DNA of 64,000 nt from Brevipalpus yothersi (Eukaryota > Arthropoda > Arachnida > Trombidiformes > Tenuipalpidae), in assembly GCA_003956705.1 (NCBI GenBank), contig QZCP01000112.1:522712-586711 (forward strand), in the 5' to 3' direction. The position numbers and the translations under genes are program-made. The notes beneath the pieces are model-generated. The model was not told where the DNA came from and did no database searches. It saw only the letters and a program-made list of their open reading frames with translations. Positions 1-12,706 of the stretch are shown one piece after another (position 1 is the stretch's first letter; every line of letters starts with the position of its first letter).

Positions 1-99
1 GATGTCTGTGATGTCGTCATTTTGACAGCTAAAGTTGATAAGGAAGGGACAGATTTTTGTGGCCGACCAATATCAACCTTGTTAATTAGACAGTGTCCA

Positions 100-1342
100 A
101 TGGATTTGGAAATTCTCGCCGCATCTAGTAATGAACGACTCATCATCAGTCTCAAGAATGTGAGTCCATCTCGGACAGTTCGAGATATTAAAGAATTAAT
201 TCATAGAGAAAGTAAGTATTCCAACTCTTTCTCCTCTCCATGCAGTATCAGCATATTTTCGAAAAATTATCTTCCGCTTATTTTTCTACAGAAAAATCAC
301 TATATCCTGCTCGCCAATCTCTCAGACTTGAGATAAGTATGTTATCTTTTTTTTTCAATTTATATCCATATCCATAAAATTTTTGCTTTATCAATGTTCT
401 CCTCAACATGATATCTCCTTTCCTTCTTCTCTTCTCTTCTCTCCTCTCCTCTCCTTTCATAATATCACTTATGTGTCTTTTCTCCTCTCTTCCTTGTTAG
501 GAGGAAAGTCACTGAAAGATGAGCAGCAACTCAAGTCTTTCAGCTCAGAACTTAAAGATGGCAAGATCATTTTCCTCAAAGACTTGGGTCATCAAATCGG
601 ATGGAAAACCGTTTTCCTCTGGGAATATGCAGGTCCACTGTTCTGTTATCTCATCTCTTACATGAGACCAGAACTTATCTACGGTAAAGATGCAGCTTCC
701 AAACCTATGCATCAAGTTGTTCAAATTGCAGCTGCTTGCTGGACATTCCATTATGTAAAACGACTCTTGGAAACACTGTTTGTCCATCGCTTCTCACATG
801 GATACATGCCAATACTCAATCTACTCAAGGTATAGTATCAAAGAACACGAAAAAGAAGCTCTGTTCTAATTTCATCTCTCTCACATATACATCATGCATT
901 CCAGAATTGTACTTATTATTGGGGATTTGCATTCTACATTGGATACTACATAAATCATCCTCTGTATACTCCTGCATATTTTGGCCGTCTACAAATCAAT
1001 GCAGCTCTTGCTGGATTCATATTCTCTGAACTTGGTAACTTTAGCATTCACATTGCATTGCGTAATCTTCGACCAGCCGGAACTAAGGAGAGAAAAATAC
1101 CAGTTCCAACTGGCAATCCATTCACCTTACTGTTCGACTATGTTTCCTGTCCCAACTACACTTATGAAGTGATGTCGTGGGTATCTTTTTCCATTCTTAC
1201 TCAATGTCTTCCAGCGGCAATATTCACAGCTCTTGGAGGCACTATCATGACAATATGGGCTCTCGGCAAACATCGAAACTACAGAAGAGAGTTTCCCAAC
1301 TACCCTAAATCTCGGAGGGCAATTTTCCCTTTCCTTATCTAA
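100..1342 (+). CDS. TECR: Very-long-chain trans-2-enoyl-CoA reductase (TECR)
   Basis: Exons 100-211, 292-336, 501-829 and 905-1342 join in phase to 307 codons plus stop, against 308 residues in human TECR. The family catalyses the last step of the fatty-acid elongation cycle in the ER, reducing trans-2-enoyl-CoA with NADPH. The N-terminal ubiquitin-like part is followed by YPARQSLRL and GKSLKDE. The membrane reductase part contains HYVKRLLETLFVHRFSHG, NCTYYWGF, LGNFSIH, LRPAG, CPNYTYEV and a C-terminal IFPFLI, all close to the family. The start at 100 is chosen because the first residues (MDLEIL) align with the family N-terminus. Introns are 75-164 bp with GT-AG ends. Identification is firm from similarity, and exon edges are read by eye. 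Confidence 0.93.
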
Positions 1343-1390
1343 TGAACAATCAAATCGATCACAAATTTATACGAGTACAATTTGGGTTAA

Positions 1391-1396
1391 AATAAA
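1391..1396 (+). promoter_or_regulatory. Probable polyadenylation signal of TECR
   Basis: A canonical AATAAA lies about 50 bp after the TECR stop codon, the expected spacing for a short 3' UTR. Confidence 0.6.
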
Positions 1397-2689
1397 ATGA
1401 ATGGTGTTCTTTATTAATCGGCGAGATCAAGATTTTTGCTCATACTTTTCATTATGTCTGGATTTGGAAATACGCACAATCTCTTATCTTATCAATACCT
1501 CCCTGCATCTAGTGATGTAAAATCGTCAAAACTAGTTTTCCAAAAGTTTTCAAAATTTTCAAATAGAGAATAGAGAATCAAATTCTTCTCTTACTTTTCA
1601 AGGAACAAGATCTGTCCCTAGCAGCTTATGGAGTAAATCACTCAATAATCACATTTCAATGGTGAACATCGACATAGATTAAGTAATATCATGTGAAGCG
1701 CTAAGCTTTGTTCGATTCATTCAACAAAAGGGTCCCCTCGTGAGATTTTCTTCTGGGTTATTCTCAGCTGTGATCAGTGAATTGAATTCTAATGAATTTT
1801 CTCCCTATCTGTATTGTTCGAGCTGCTTGTTCCGGAATTCAGCTTCATTCTTTACTATTCTATCTTGACAATGTGATAGGGTGACCACAAGCTGTAAGCT
1901 TCACAAGAGGAGCAGGACTTTCTAAAATTTAGTGAGGAAATTAAAGAGTAGACTGTAATGAGTCACCCAAAAAACTCTCTAAAAACCGCTCATTAAACTG
2001 AGATGAATCCTATTGGACAAGATTTTGTACAGCTTCCCTGTGATTTTACGCCTTCCAGATGAAGCAACCACAAAATTGTTTCTTTGGAAAAAATATAATA
2101 TAATAAAATAAAATACCTCTTGCAATTATCTTATCAAACGGTAATAACAGAAGACTCAACTTCCTAGCACAAACTATGCCTCATTTGACTATCATTTTAA
2201 CATTCTTATCATGGGAATGTTTATGAAGAAGATAAAACTCTCTAGCATTCATCTATCATTCATCTATTTTATCTATTTTAATATAAATGAAGATCTCAGA
2301 TGAAAATTAGCACAAAAAAGCCTAAGGCTTTAAAATTTTATTGAATAATCATTTACAATCGTACCATTTTGAGTGAGCACGATGAGTACATGGATTGCAA
2401 ACTGAGATAGAACAGTTCATGTGTTGAGCATCTCATCCCATCAATGTCGACAATAGGTGAGCTGGCGTTGATCAGAAATAATTTGAAGAGCAAAAGCCTT
2501 CGAACTGGCTAGAAGAGCTAAATTATTTCTCAGTTTTTGTAGCGAACACGAGGCAATTCTGTCAGCTCATTGGAAATTTGTAGACATATCTAAGCTCGTG
2601 TCCGAATGGAAGGATGAGAGGAATCACTCGTAGCTGATAAAACCTCTGCCGATCGAAGGTTGCATCGAACGTAAGAGAAGCTAGCCTGC
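1397..2689. other. Intergenic DNA without a recognisable gene
   Basis: AT-rich sequence between TECR and the promoter-like block upstream of the bZIP gene. Short open frames show no family similarity. No RNA gene or coding exon is apparent. Confidence 0.5.
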
Positions 2690-2886
2690 ACTGAGGCCTC
2701 GAAGTCTTCGGTAAAAGCTGCCTCAAACACGGTCGATCCAGGGTTGCGTTGAATGGCCTTCCAAAAGGCCAGCGGATTCCCTGATATTCCTCGCATCAAT
2801 CGATTGAGTATATATTCACAGGCGAGGCCGGTGGGTTGATTTGCATCAATGGCCTTCTTCCTCGAATCGGAAGCCATCTACTCAAG

Positions 2887-2944
<58 letters not shown>

Positions 2945-3080
2945 AGCATGGCAAGTCATTGAGAAGAGTGAGCGCGGGAGAAGGAAGAGAGAGAGAGAGA
3001 GAGAAAGAATCGAGATTGAAACAATTTCGTTCGTTGGAGAAGCTTTCATTGTAGCTCGCATGTCGAGCGGTTCTGTGCTC
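2690..3080 (+). promoter_or_regulatory. Promoter / 5' UTR block of the bZIP gene, copy A
   Basis: The block lies directly upstream of the bZIP start codon at 3128. It holds an AT-rich TATA-like core (tgagtatatattcaca, near 2805-2820), then a (CT)n tract and a purine-rich segment (gtgagcgcgggagaaggaag). A diverged copy in the same orientation is found at about 6780-7110. A promoter role is inferred from position and the TATA-like core; no transcript start is known. Confidence 0.4.
2892..2941. repeat. (CT)n microsatellite
   Basis: Uninterrupted CT dinucleotide tract of about 50 bp in the 5' region of the bZIP gene. Confidence 0.95.
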
Positions 3081-3127
3081 AAGTGATTCGAAGCAAAGCT
3101 TCATGATTCAATTTTAAACACTGACCG

Positions 3128-5002
3128 ATGGAGAGTTTATTAGACGGTGGTCTTCGCATGCAAAAGCATATTAGATGGAGCCCTTCACCTGTTGATCTAT
3201 CAGTGACAACCTCGATCAGTCCATCTCATCTTTTGCAAGGGATTCCTCGTAAGTTTTAGACATTTTTTTCTCTTTCCAGACCCATTTAGCTTATGATTGG
3301 TATCAAATCAATAGTATCATCCAACTCATTGAACCTCCTACAGTTTTTTGGCATGATATAACATGTCATAGTGTAGGAATTACAGTGAAATCATTCTTCT
3401 CTGTATGAATGGCCTAACTAGCTAATAATCTTTCGATTTTTTACTTTACGGGAGACTTCTTTTTTCTCAAACATTACGTAGCCATAATGATAAGTTTTGG
3501 CCAAAATCCTATTAATGATGATCCTTCTCCCCCATCAGCATCTGTTTCACCAGGTCCTTTGATTAGTGGAAAAATTAATGGCCTAGGATCTACAAGCTCG
3601 CTTTTTTCCTCTCGTAAGCAGAGAGAATTCATCCCTGATTCGAAAAAAGATGACTGCTATTGGGATAGACGACGTCGAAACAATGAAGCTGCTAAAAGGT
3701 TAGTAATTTGCTTTTTGTAAGTTATTTCAATTCCATAAAATCTCAAGCATTTTGGAAAGACATCGTAAATTCTCATAATCTTTTCATCTTTCGATTAATG
3801 TCTCATTTCTTCATTTCCACACCAGGTCACGAGAGAAACGTCGTATCTCTGATATGGTTTTGGAAAGTAGAGTTCTAGAGCTTACACGGGAGAATGCCTT
3901 CCTAAAGGCTGAACTCTTAGCTATCAAGGAGAAATTCGGCCTTCCCTCGAACCAACATTTTGTAGATCCTGATGCTGTTTCCATACCAATTCCTGATACA
4001 GGGAGTCGAGGTCGGAGGACTAAGCTTCTGACAAGCATCATTAATACAAATAATCCAATAGGTAAGTGAACAATTACGTTTTTCAACTATTCTCAGCATT
4101 GCCTATCAAATCTGAGATCTCAAATACCTGCAAAGCATGATAGGAGATCAATTTTTTCGGTCGAACTGGAATTCAAAAAATTCGCGTTAACTTTCTTTTG
4201 TTCAGAACATTAGAAATCATCTTGAAGACTACATTTCTATGAGCATCTATAAACAAATCCCATTAATTCGTCCTTTCGATGTTCTCTCTCCCCTTCCTCA
4301 TCTATCCCTCTATCCATCTATCTTTCTCCCTTACTTTCTTGCATCAACTCAACATAACAATCGATGGACTTAATTCTCTCAATATGGTCTAACAAAACAT
4401 GGTTGTCCCATCATCGAATATTAGATCAGGAAATATTCAATGCAATAGGAAATATCAACTGTCAAATGTCCTCCTCTTCTCCTGATTCTTCATCTTCCTC
4501 AATTTCGGAGCCTGTTCTCTCACCTAATAATTTAGTCAACAATTCATCAAATGACATAGCCCCAATATCATCCTCGGGCGATCCAACTCTTTCTTCGTCA
4601 ACTTCCGTCTGCAACGGTTCACAGGGGAAAGTTTCAAGCTCCTGTATTACGAGCCCATCATGTTTACCACATAAATTGAGGCATAAAGCTTCTAGAAACA
4701 GTGTCCAACATCCAGATAGTGACTCTGGCTCCGAAAATAATGGCCATGGAGGTCATCAAATAGATTGCAGCTTGAAATCTTTGAATTTGAACGAATCCAA
4801 AGACTCATCAGTAAAACAGTCCGAGGAGCGGAGGATAACCAAAAATCTAGAAAATAATCTGATGGTGGAAAACTTTTCCCTGCGTCAGGAACTCACAAAG
4901 CTTGCAAGTGAAGTAAGCTCTTTGAAAAACTATCTCAAACCAATCAACGATTATGGCTCTAGAAATTGTGAGGATATGATTATTGAATTGCCTGAAATTT
5001 GA
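3128..5002 (+). CDS. vri: NFIL3/vrille-type bZIP transcription factor
   Basis: Exons 3128-3248, 3482-3698, 3826-4061 and 4449-5002 keep phase and give about 375 residues. The bZIP spans about residues 98-155: basic region RRRRNNEAAKRSREKRR, then a leucine zipper (VLELTRENAFLKAEL) and the family's KEKFGLPS block. This matches NFIL3/E4BP4 and Drosophila vrille, nuclear bZIP factors that act in the circadian clock and in development. The basic region is split by the 127-bp intron after AAKR, with phase kept. The last exon is rich in Ser, Asn and Pro. Its acceptor is ambiguous: AG before 4449 and AG before 4425 both keep the frame, the latter adding eight residues. The last exon shows no known domain. 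Confidence 0.87.
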
Positions 5003-5952
5003 GAGTTTAAAATGATCGATAAGCTGATATGTGCTATTGAAAAATCGCGTAGAGAACAATTCGATGGATGAAACTGGAAAAGGCTAGAAGGGAAACCATC
5101 TCCGCTCAATCAGCGTGATACACATGGAATCATTTAAAATGTGACTCAAGCTGAAGGCTACCTTTTTCATCTCAAAGCTCAACCCTTATTCTGGACCTTT
5201 TCATATAACATCATCATTCTCACCATTATCATCTTCAGAATTATTTACAAGTTTCAGTGAGTGAAACTTTTTACATCTAGAGTTCTCATTTCTTATTGTT
5301 ACAATTTTTGAATCGATGGAATATGTGAGAGGAAGCTAGAGGGAATTAACTTACTAACACTTCTCTGATTTTTTCATTGTCAGTTATGAATTTCACCATC
5401 GAATAGAGGAATTTTTATCGTCAGTATCAAGACACTGTTTTAGCTCAAATTTTTATTCAAGACGAGCTCGCATTTTTTGAGTAAGCTCATTCCACTCATT
5501 TTGTTCACATAAATTGAGCCATCTTACCCTTGCCTCATTCATTTGAAAATTTTTTTGTGCCAAACCAAAGATTTCCCCTAAATTAATCCCAATTGCTCTC
5601 GCTGTATGGACTAGAACAGAAAATTTTTGTTCAACGTTCAACGCTCTTATCCATTTTTATCTCCATCTTGCATCGACAGCCGCTACAATAGCCATAATAA
5701 TAGATGGAATGATGCTTGAGTATTACAAGTTTAGGACTTTTCAGGTGCCTTCCTCACAAAATGCTTCTCGAATAAAAGCTCACATTCTTATGACTCTTTT
5801 TGTTCTCCATTTTGGCCATGATGCTTGTGCTGGATACTCTGATCTCGAAAGAAAAACTAGCTGTTTTCTTCCTAACATGCTTGTGTAGCTCAATAGCTGA
5901 GTCACCTACTTGGCACGCTATCATCTACTCCTCTTCAGCAAATTAAGTTCAT

Positions 5953-5955
<3 letters not shown>
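5003..5955. other. 3' flank of the bZIP gene, no further gene seen
   Basis: AT-rich sequence that probably includes the bZIP 3' UTR. The minus-strand open frame at 5453-5641 has no supporting similarity or splice context. Confidence 0.45.

Positions 5956-5998
<43 letters not shown>
5956..5998. repeat. (GA)n microsatellite
   Basis: Uninterrupted GA tract of about 43 bp. Confidence 0.95.
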
Positions 5999-6001
<3 letters not shown>

Positions 6002-6779
6002 GTGCAGAAAGGGTTGAGAGATTAGGTCTCACAGGCCGATCTAGTTTCGAAGCTTTCATGGCTTCTTGCGGATGTTATCATCACATATGGAGTGTTACGA
6101 TAGTTTGACCTCTTAATTATTGAGAAGATGAGAAGAAAAAAGAAAAGAAAAAAGTGATTGGTGGCGAACGATTACCTAATATCTTTTGTTCGGGTGTGTG
6201 ACGAAGAATTAGAGGTGAAAACTTTGAGCTGCTCGAGTGTACAAAAGAGACAAGAGAACAAGATGATCGGTGATGGGAAAGTGGTGTAATTTGACACAAG
6301 AGATCATTTTAACCAGGCCAAGGGAGCGAAGTGAACATTACAGAGAGATTACAGAATGAGGCCAAGGAATAGAAGACTCTGGCTTGTGAGAAGAAACAAA
6401 TTTAGCAAATCGGTGCGCATAAGAGAGAGAGACAGTTAGCTTGCGTAACCGATGAATGTGATAAATGTGATCACATCGCGAGACAGTAAAGTTTAGCACC
6501 ATTGAGACTGAGAAAACGAGTGACAGTTATTACTGGAAACAATCAGATAACACGTGCTGCAAGTTCATACTGAATTGAATGGCTATGCTGGCCATGCATG
6601 TTTCCTTCCTCACACAAATTGTCAGTGTGATTTGCTTCCATCTAATTGTTGGCCATAATCTCGCACATCGTTTCTCCTGAGAGGCCAACTATTTGCGTTC
6701 TCGGTGATCACTTCATCGGCCCTCTGATAATTCTTCGATCAGCCTTAACAAAATCAAAGAATGCACAGAGCATTCGTTT

Positions 6780-7110
6780 CCAAGGTACTTATCCGATGCA
6801 TCCAGGGCCGCAATGACGGCTTTGCCCTTCCGAGAGGCCATCGGATTCCCTGATGTACAGAGTGCTGATCGATTGAATATATATTCACATGCGAGGCCAA
6901 TGAATTTCCATTAATGGCCTTCTTCGAATCGGAAGCGATCTATTCAAGAACGGTTCTCTCTCTCTCTCTCTTTTCTCTCCCTCTCCCTTTCTTTCTTTCT
7001 TTCTTTCACTCTTCATTCAAGATCATACCGAGGCATTGAGGTGAGTGAGCGCAGGAGAAGGAAGAGAGACAGCATATCATGACGATTCCGCTTACCGGAG
7101 AAATCGCTAA
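6780..7110 (+). repeat. Diverged second copy (copy B) of the bZIP promoter-like block
   Basis: Shares with 2690-3080, in the same order and orientation, the stretches cggattccctgat, atcgattga, tatatattcaca, gcgaggcc, aatggccttctt, cgaatcggaagc and ggagaaggaagagag. A pyrimidine tract sits at the same place but is a mixed CT/CTTT tract. The TATA-like core here is a perfect palindrome (tgaatatatattca). No coding exon follows before the adaptin gene, which lies on the other strand. Confidence 0.7.
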
Positions 7111-7954
7111 CATTTAACAGGCTAGTCTTTCTGAAGAACGGACAATCCTTCACTCTTGAACCGTTCAAGATGCAGAGAAAAGAAAGCTTAACGAAGCAAC
7201 ATCCGGTGATGAAAAATGGGAAAATTCATAATATCAAACAGTCCAAAAAATAAGCCAGGTTATGACTTCAGCATCAAACGATGGCCAAAGAAAGAGTGAA
7301 AAGAGAAACATTCTAACAGTTGGGCTTATGGTTATACCACCATGAGAGATTGAACACCAGAAACATCAGGAAGTCAATACAATGCAATCTACAATGATTT
7401 TGATTTCATTCCATGCTAAATACCTTAGTGATTTGTCCAGCTTTTATTTTCCAAATTCTCCACGTAAAATCATCAATTTTTGCTGACGATTGCTTAATAA
7501 TAGCGAAATTTGCATAGCCATGTCCATCTTGAATTTTCATTGCATGAATGGTAAGCAGCATTCATGCAAAGTGGAGGTGATAGGTCGTTGAGTTGAGTGG
7601 ATATAGTTTATAATGACTTGCATCAACTTGCTGCTAAATTTATTGTGAATATAAGACATGTTCGATCGATGATGATTTACCAGCTTAGATATTGTAAAAT
7701 GTTCGTTCTTGTCATTTGTAAAACTTTAACGTGATAATTTGACTCAATTAATCGATGAGATAGTTTGCAATTGTATAGGAGAAACAAGTTTGCCTGAGCT
7801 ATATTTTCATTTATCATATGCAATAGAACACTTAAAGGATGTACACAAGTGATAATTTTCCTACTTAATGAGCAAGCGGCTGCAGCTCAATACCAGAAAT
7901 CTAAAGCCCAAAATAAAAATTACATCTATACATTGAAATAAGAGGGGGATATCC
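7111..7954. other. Intergenic DNA downstream of the adaptin gene
   Basis: AT-rich sequence without a recognisable exon. Its right end must hold the 3' UTR of the minus-strand adaptin gene. Confidence 0.45.
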
Positions 7955-10824
7955 TCAATTCGCTAACAACATCTCATACATTTGATGAACACATGGAGCA
8001 ACATTGGTTGCTCTAGATTTGATTGATAGGGTGAATCTAGGATTACCGGGCTGAATCTTTAGCTCCGCCAGTACCCACACACCATTGGTCAATTTGCAAG
8101 ATTGATAAAGCATATCTTGACCCTCCACATTATTTTTGGCAAGGGTGAAAATATTGTTGCACTGGAGCTTGTGTGATATATCATCGGCGCTATAATTCAC
8201 ATTCTCAATGACAAATTGTTGCTCGTTCTGGTCAGGAATGTCTTTCCAAGTGGCAAGGAAAACTCGCTTTTCCATCGAACCATCTTCAGTGCAAAATACG
8301 TGAAGAGGCACGATGCAACTAAAATAGAATACGTCAACATTGTTCTTAATTGCAACCTGTAAAGTGGTGAGTGGATCCATTGCCATGGTAGGACCAGTAG
8401 TCACAAGAGGTAATCTGACTTCTGATGATATATTAGGCATCAATGGTGACTGAACAGTCAAGGGTTGTGCTGGTGCTAATCCAAAAGTGTTTTTATTGAA
8501 TTGTATGGCAAAGCTTGTCATTGCTTGCATCGCTCGATTGCTGAAAGTCATGTCCATTTGGATTTGACGATTGAATCGAGTGAATGTTCCAGTTATCTCG
8601 AGACCTTTTCCATTCGTTGCGGGAAGCCAAACCTAAGAAGAGATGCTATTAGAAGAATGAAGAATAAGCTGACAAATCTTACCTGTTGAGGAGGAGCAAA
8701 AAAGGAACTGGACATTTGGATTCCTCCGAAAATGTCTCCCAATAGTCCAGTAGATGATGTTGACATAGGAGGAATGGTTGAAGTACTCTGAAGTGTGAAA
8801 GCATTCGAATTTGCTTGAGGGGTGACTGAAACGTCGTTTCCACCTAATAGACTGTCTAAACCACCACCTAGAATATCCACATTTGAGATGCCCATTCCGG
8901 AGGTGTTATAATTATGTTGGATCTGGGGAGGATTTAACTCAAGACTTAGAAGATCACCAATCAAGGTATCTTGAGAGGGAATAACAGTAGGCTGTTGATC
9001 ATGTGAATTGGAATTTACAATATTGTCGTCACCAGATGCGGATTTGGGATTGAGGCTTCGTCTGAGACCTGATTTACCTTCCACAAAGGTTGAGGGTGGC
9101 TTATGGTATACCGAAGCCAGACTACCAATGTGACATATCAATTCATCCAGCAAAGTGGGCTCTAGAAGATCCGTCTCTTCTGAAATCAGAGGCTTTTCAG
9201 CGAGAACAACTTCCTTTGCTGCAGTTGGATCGGTGGACAATAGGCGCCAATAAATATAGCCTCGATCACGTAAGTCAGGATTGTCACTGTCTTGGGTAGC
9301 CAAACTCAGAACTTGTTGAACCAATTCTTGAGTTTCGGGTCTCTTGAGAAACAGTTTTACAATTGCAGTGAGTAACTGCAATTGAACTTGAGAATTTTCA
9401 TCATGAAAACCTTCAAGAAAATTTTCTAGTAGCTCATCCGCATTATCAATACGCTCAGCATATTCTCCAACGATCCATATCATTGACGCACGTGCCTCAG
9501 GCTCATCCAGAGTGTCGAGATTTTCACAGAGAGTGGAAATAATCGTCTCATACTTATTAGGATATTTTCGGAATATATCTTTGATCACCACAATCGCCTC
9601 TTGAACAACATAATTAACTTTAGTTTGAATAAGTTCCATAAGAGTAGACACACACCGCTCAGCTGATTGCTCAACTTTTATAGCACACCTTCCAATCGCA
9701 CGCACAGCTTTCCGAACAAAATCGACATCAACCTCAGTTGCATACTCTTTTAGCTCGGCTAAAACTTGAGTGATGTTTGCTTGGGAAGCCAGTCGGATCA
9801 TGATGTCTAATTTTTCGAGCTTAACGTAAATTGGATCATTGTATTTGACAAAGAATACTTTCATCTCGTGCTTCAATATATCCGGCCGCTTTTGGACAAT
9901 TAAATTAATATTACGCAAAGCCACATACTGAACCTCTGGCTCACTGGATAACAAAGTAACCAGTGGAGGAGCAAGCTTCTTCGTTAATGTGTTGACAAAA
10001 TCGGGATCATTCATGCGCTCCATGAATCGCATCAGAACTTTGACAGCGCTGAGAACCACAGCAGCATTTGCATGAGCTAATCTTGGAGTGACGCGTTCAC
10101 AAATACTTTGGGCCTCTCTATCATCTTTGGGGGTGTAGTTTGCCAGAGAGTCCAATATGAAAACTTGTCCCCACTCGGTGCACTCGTTGAGAGCTGTGAG
10201 AAATTTGTTTATAGTTTGAGAGTTGAAGTCAACCAAAGGCTGACCAGTGCTTGATGTTTCGTTGATCTCGGTGAGAGCTGCGACAGCATTAGCAACCACC
10301 ATGGGATTAGAATCAGATATCAGGTCACGAAGAAGATCAAGGAAGCCCTGCTCCTCTACCATGGAGGCGTTGATATCATGCAATTTGGCAACGCATACGG
10401 CAGCAGTTTTGCGTACATACGGATCCTCATCCCTTAGACACTTTCTCAGTGGCTCTGTTAAATATTCAGTTATTTTATCCACTCGGATACAACCCATTGT
10501 ACGAACAGCTAGAGCTCTGATTAATGGATTAGGATCATCGCAATCTCTAACAAACGTGTTGACAGCCATGATAGCCATGTCCGGCTGACTCTTGGCATAG
10601 TTCATCAGGTATAGATAGACCAACTTTTTAAGCTCCAAATTATCTGTTTGCATGCAGTTGACCACATCAGGGAAAAGCGAAGACACATCTTTGCCCACTG
10701 TCATCGAGGCGATGACCTTTTTGACTGCCTCGCGTCTTTTCTCTTTCTTGTCACTGTTCAGTTCGCCTTTAAGTTCGAACAGCTCACCACGCTTAGTGTT
10801 GGCAAAATACTTAGCATCGGTCAT
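7955..10824 (-). CDS. AP-1-2beta: Beta adaptin of AP-1/AP-2 clathrin adaptor complexes
   Basis: Two exons, 10824-8683 and 8632-7955, are separated by a 50-bp GT-AG intron in phase 0 and give 939 residues, close to human AP2B1/AP1B1. The protein is the large beta subunit that links cargo-loaded membranes to clathrin in endocytosis and trans-Golgi traffic. Residues 1 to about 580 form the alpha-solenoid trunk, with near-identical stretches such as VGKDVSSLFPDVVNCMQTDN and DPYVRKTAAVCVAKLHDIN. The hinge (about 590-710) carries the clathrin-box-like LLSLE and a Gly/Ser/Asn-rich run. The ear follows with ITGTFTRFNRQ, FAIQFNKN, VFLATWKDIP and NVEGQDMLYQS. Arthropods usually have one beta subunit shared by AP-1 and AP-2, so no choice between them is made. 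The start MTDAKYF matches the family. Confidence 0.96.
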
Positions 10825-12168
10825 GATGATGGATGGGTGGATAGTGTATATGTATAAGAGTGTAGATACTTTTACGTATATCAGTTACCGAAACGCTTAC
10901 CAACACAAGATAATGTTGATCATGCAAACCAAACCTATGAAAGAGTGGCGACAGAGAGGAAGAGAAAAGGGGCAGAGAAAGAGAAATAGATGGTTGGATG
11001 TTTAAGGATCACTTTATACACTTTCCTTATGAGGTTAAAAGTGTTCACTTTATTTAAATCTATTTAAATCACTTTGCCCATCTCTGGAAGTCTCCAAAAA
11101 ACAGCGAGATGCTCTCTACATCTAGTGGCTCCAATTCACTTACAGCTTGAAGCTCAGCGCAGTTTTTCACTTTTTTTTCAAACGCCTTTTGCTCACTTTC
11201 TCTGACAACAGATGGCAGCAAATCGAGGTTTCAGCTCAGAACCTTAAGCTTAAGCTTAAGCCAATTCGAAGAAGAAGCATATTCAAGCAGATTCTGATGA
11301 ACGAATCTCACAAGTTTCTCTCTCTCGGACCGAGATCGACACTTTCGAGAGTCATTGGCAATCATCATGATGGAAGAAAAGTTCAGTGAAAAGTTCACAC
11401 TGCTATCTGGCTATCGAAATGATGGTGTGAAAAAATTCGATTCCACTGTAAGAAATGTTTTTCAATCCTAACTCTTGTCTGAGCTCTCTTTCGGTAAGAG
11501 AGATCGGAAATCGGTTTCCTCTGTCAGAGATCATGAAAAGATTCACACTATTTCTAGGGGACATTTTGGCAACGAATTTCCTGGTTACTCTAATCATTAT
11601 ATCAAACATGAAAATAATAACCATATTACATCGATGAATCGTGTGGCTCAATTAAATAGGATGGAATCATAGGAGTCCTGCTGAATTTTTTCTGAAAATT
11701 TTAGGTGCTCAATTGTCTGTTCAAGCGATGAAAACGATTCTCGGCTAAAATCATAAACTTTTCCAAGAGATTATTCTAAAATTTCACCATGACAAGATGA
11801 CCGGTATGATATACTGTTTTCTTGTGAGTTTCAAATGTAAGTATTTCAGCAGAACCGGAAATCGTTAGATTCTCGTAACTGAACTTTTCGAGCTAACTTT
11901 TACTCATTTGAGGTCGAATGAAAGCTTAGAACTTGTTAGCCCATTTCCAAGTTGAAAACTCTGAAATTATCAGTAGAGTGATAAATAAATCTCTCAACAA
12001 TCTTGGAAACAGCGCTCGTCTGCTCTCAGCGTGTGAGGCCAATGTCTTTGCTACTTTCACCTTGAAATGGGACAGCAACTTGTTAGAGACCGTTTCTGAG
12101 CCTGATTTAGAGGTAGATAGTGTTCCGAAAATTGCCAGCGAAAGTGTTACTTGTATGAAGGCGCTTAC

Positions 12169-12238
<70 letters not shown>

Positions 12239-12706
12239 GGCAATTTTTTGTTCCGTTGCTCTTTATTTGAACTCAAAACTAACAAGACAGATCGGCACAC
12301 CGGCTGATGGAGAGAAGAAAATATGTTTTTCCAATCCACGCAGTATGTGAATGCTCTGTTTTTTTGTAGGCCTCTGAAAATTGATGCCTTTCTTTCTCGA
12401 CCCATAAAACCGCACACATCTTTCTAGGAAGGATCCTTCTTTCATCTTTCTGCTGTTTACGTCTGGTCCAAAAAAAATCCACACACACAATGCCTCTTAC
12501 CAAAGGGTGCTCTGAACTGTACGCCATGTGACGCGCGTGCAGACTTGTGGACGCTCTTCTTTTCATGAATGGTCAAACACTGACCCATGGCCTGTTTTTA
12601 AGATGGCTATGTCAGATGGCTCATACACATCGGTATTTTTACCGGTCGACTGCAGAGAATCTCGGTCGTCCAGCGGTCGAGGAGGTAAAAAAACTAAGCT
12701 CTTTCC
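10825..12706. other. Intergenic DNA between adaptin and ovo loci
   Basis: Contains the adaptin promoter at its left end and a long (CT)n tract at 12172-12230. No exon is recognised on either strand. A stretch near 11945-12060 weakly resembles 29170-29320. Confidence 0.45.
12172..12230. repeat. (CT)n microsatellite
   Basis: Uninterrupted CT tract of about 59 bp. Confidence 0.95.

Noticed and set aside
2590..2877. 95-codon minus-strand open frame in the bZIP upstream region
   Set aside because: It reads antisense through the promoter-like block, and copy B of the block does not preserve the frame.
11926..12417. 163-codon minus-strand open frame
   Set aside because: Most of it is a (GA)n tract read as Arg-Glu repeats, with no domain.
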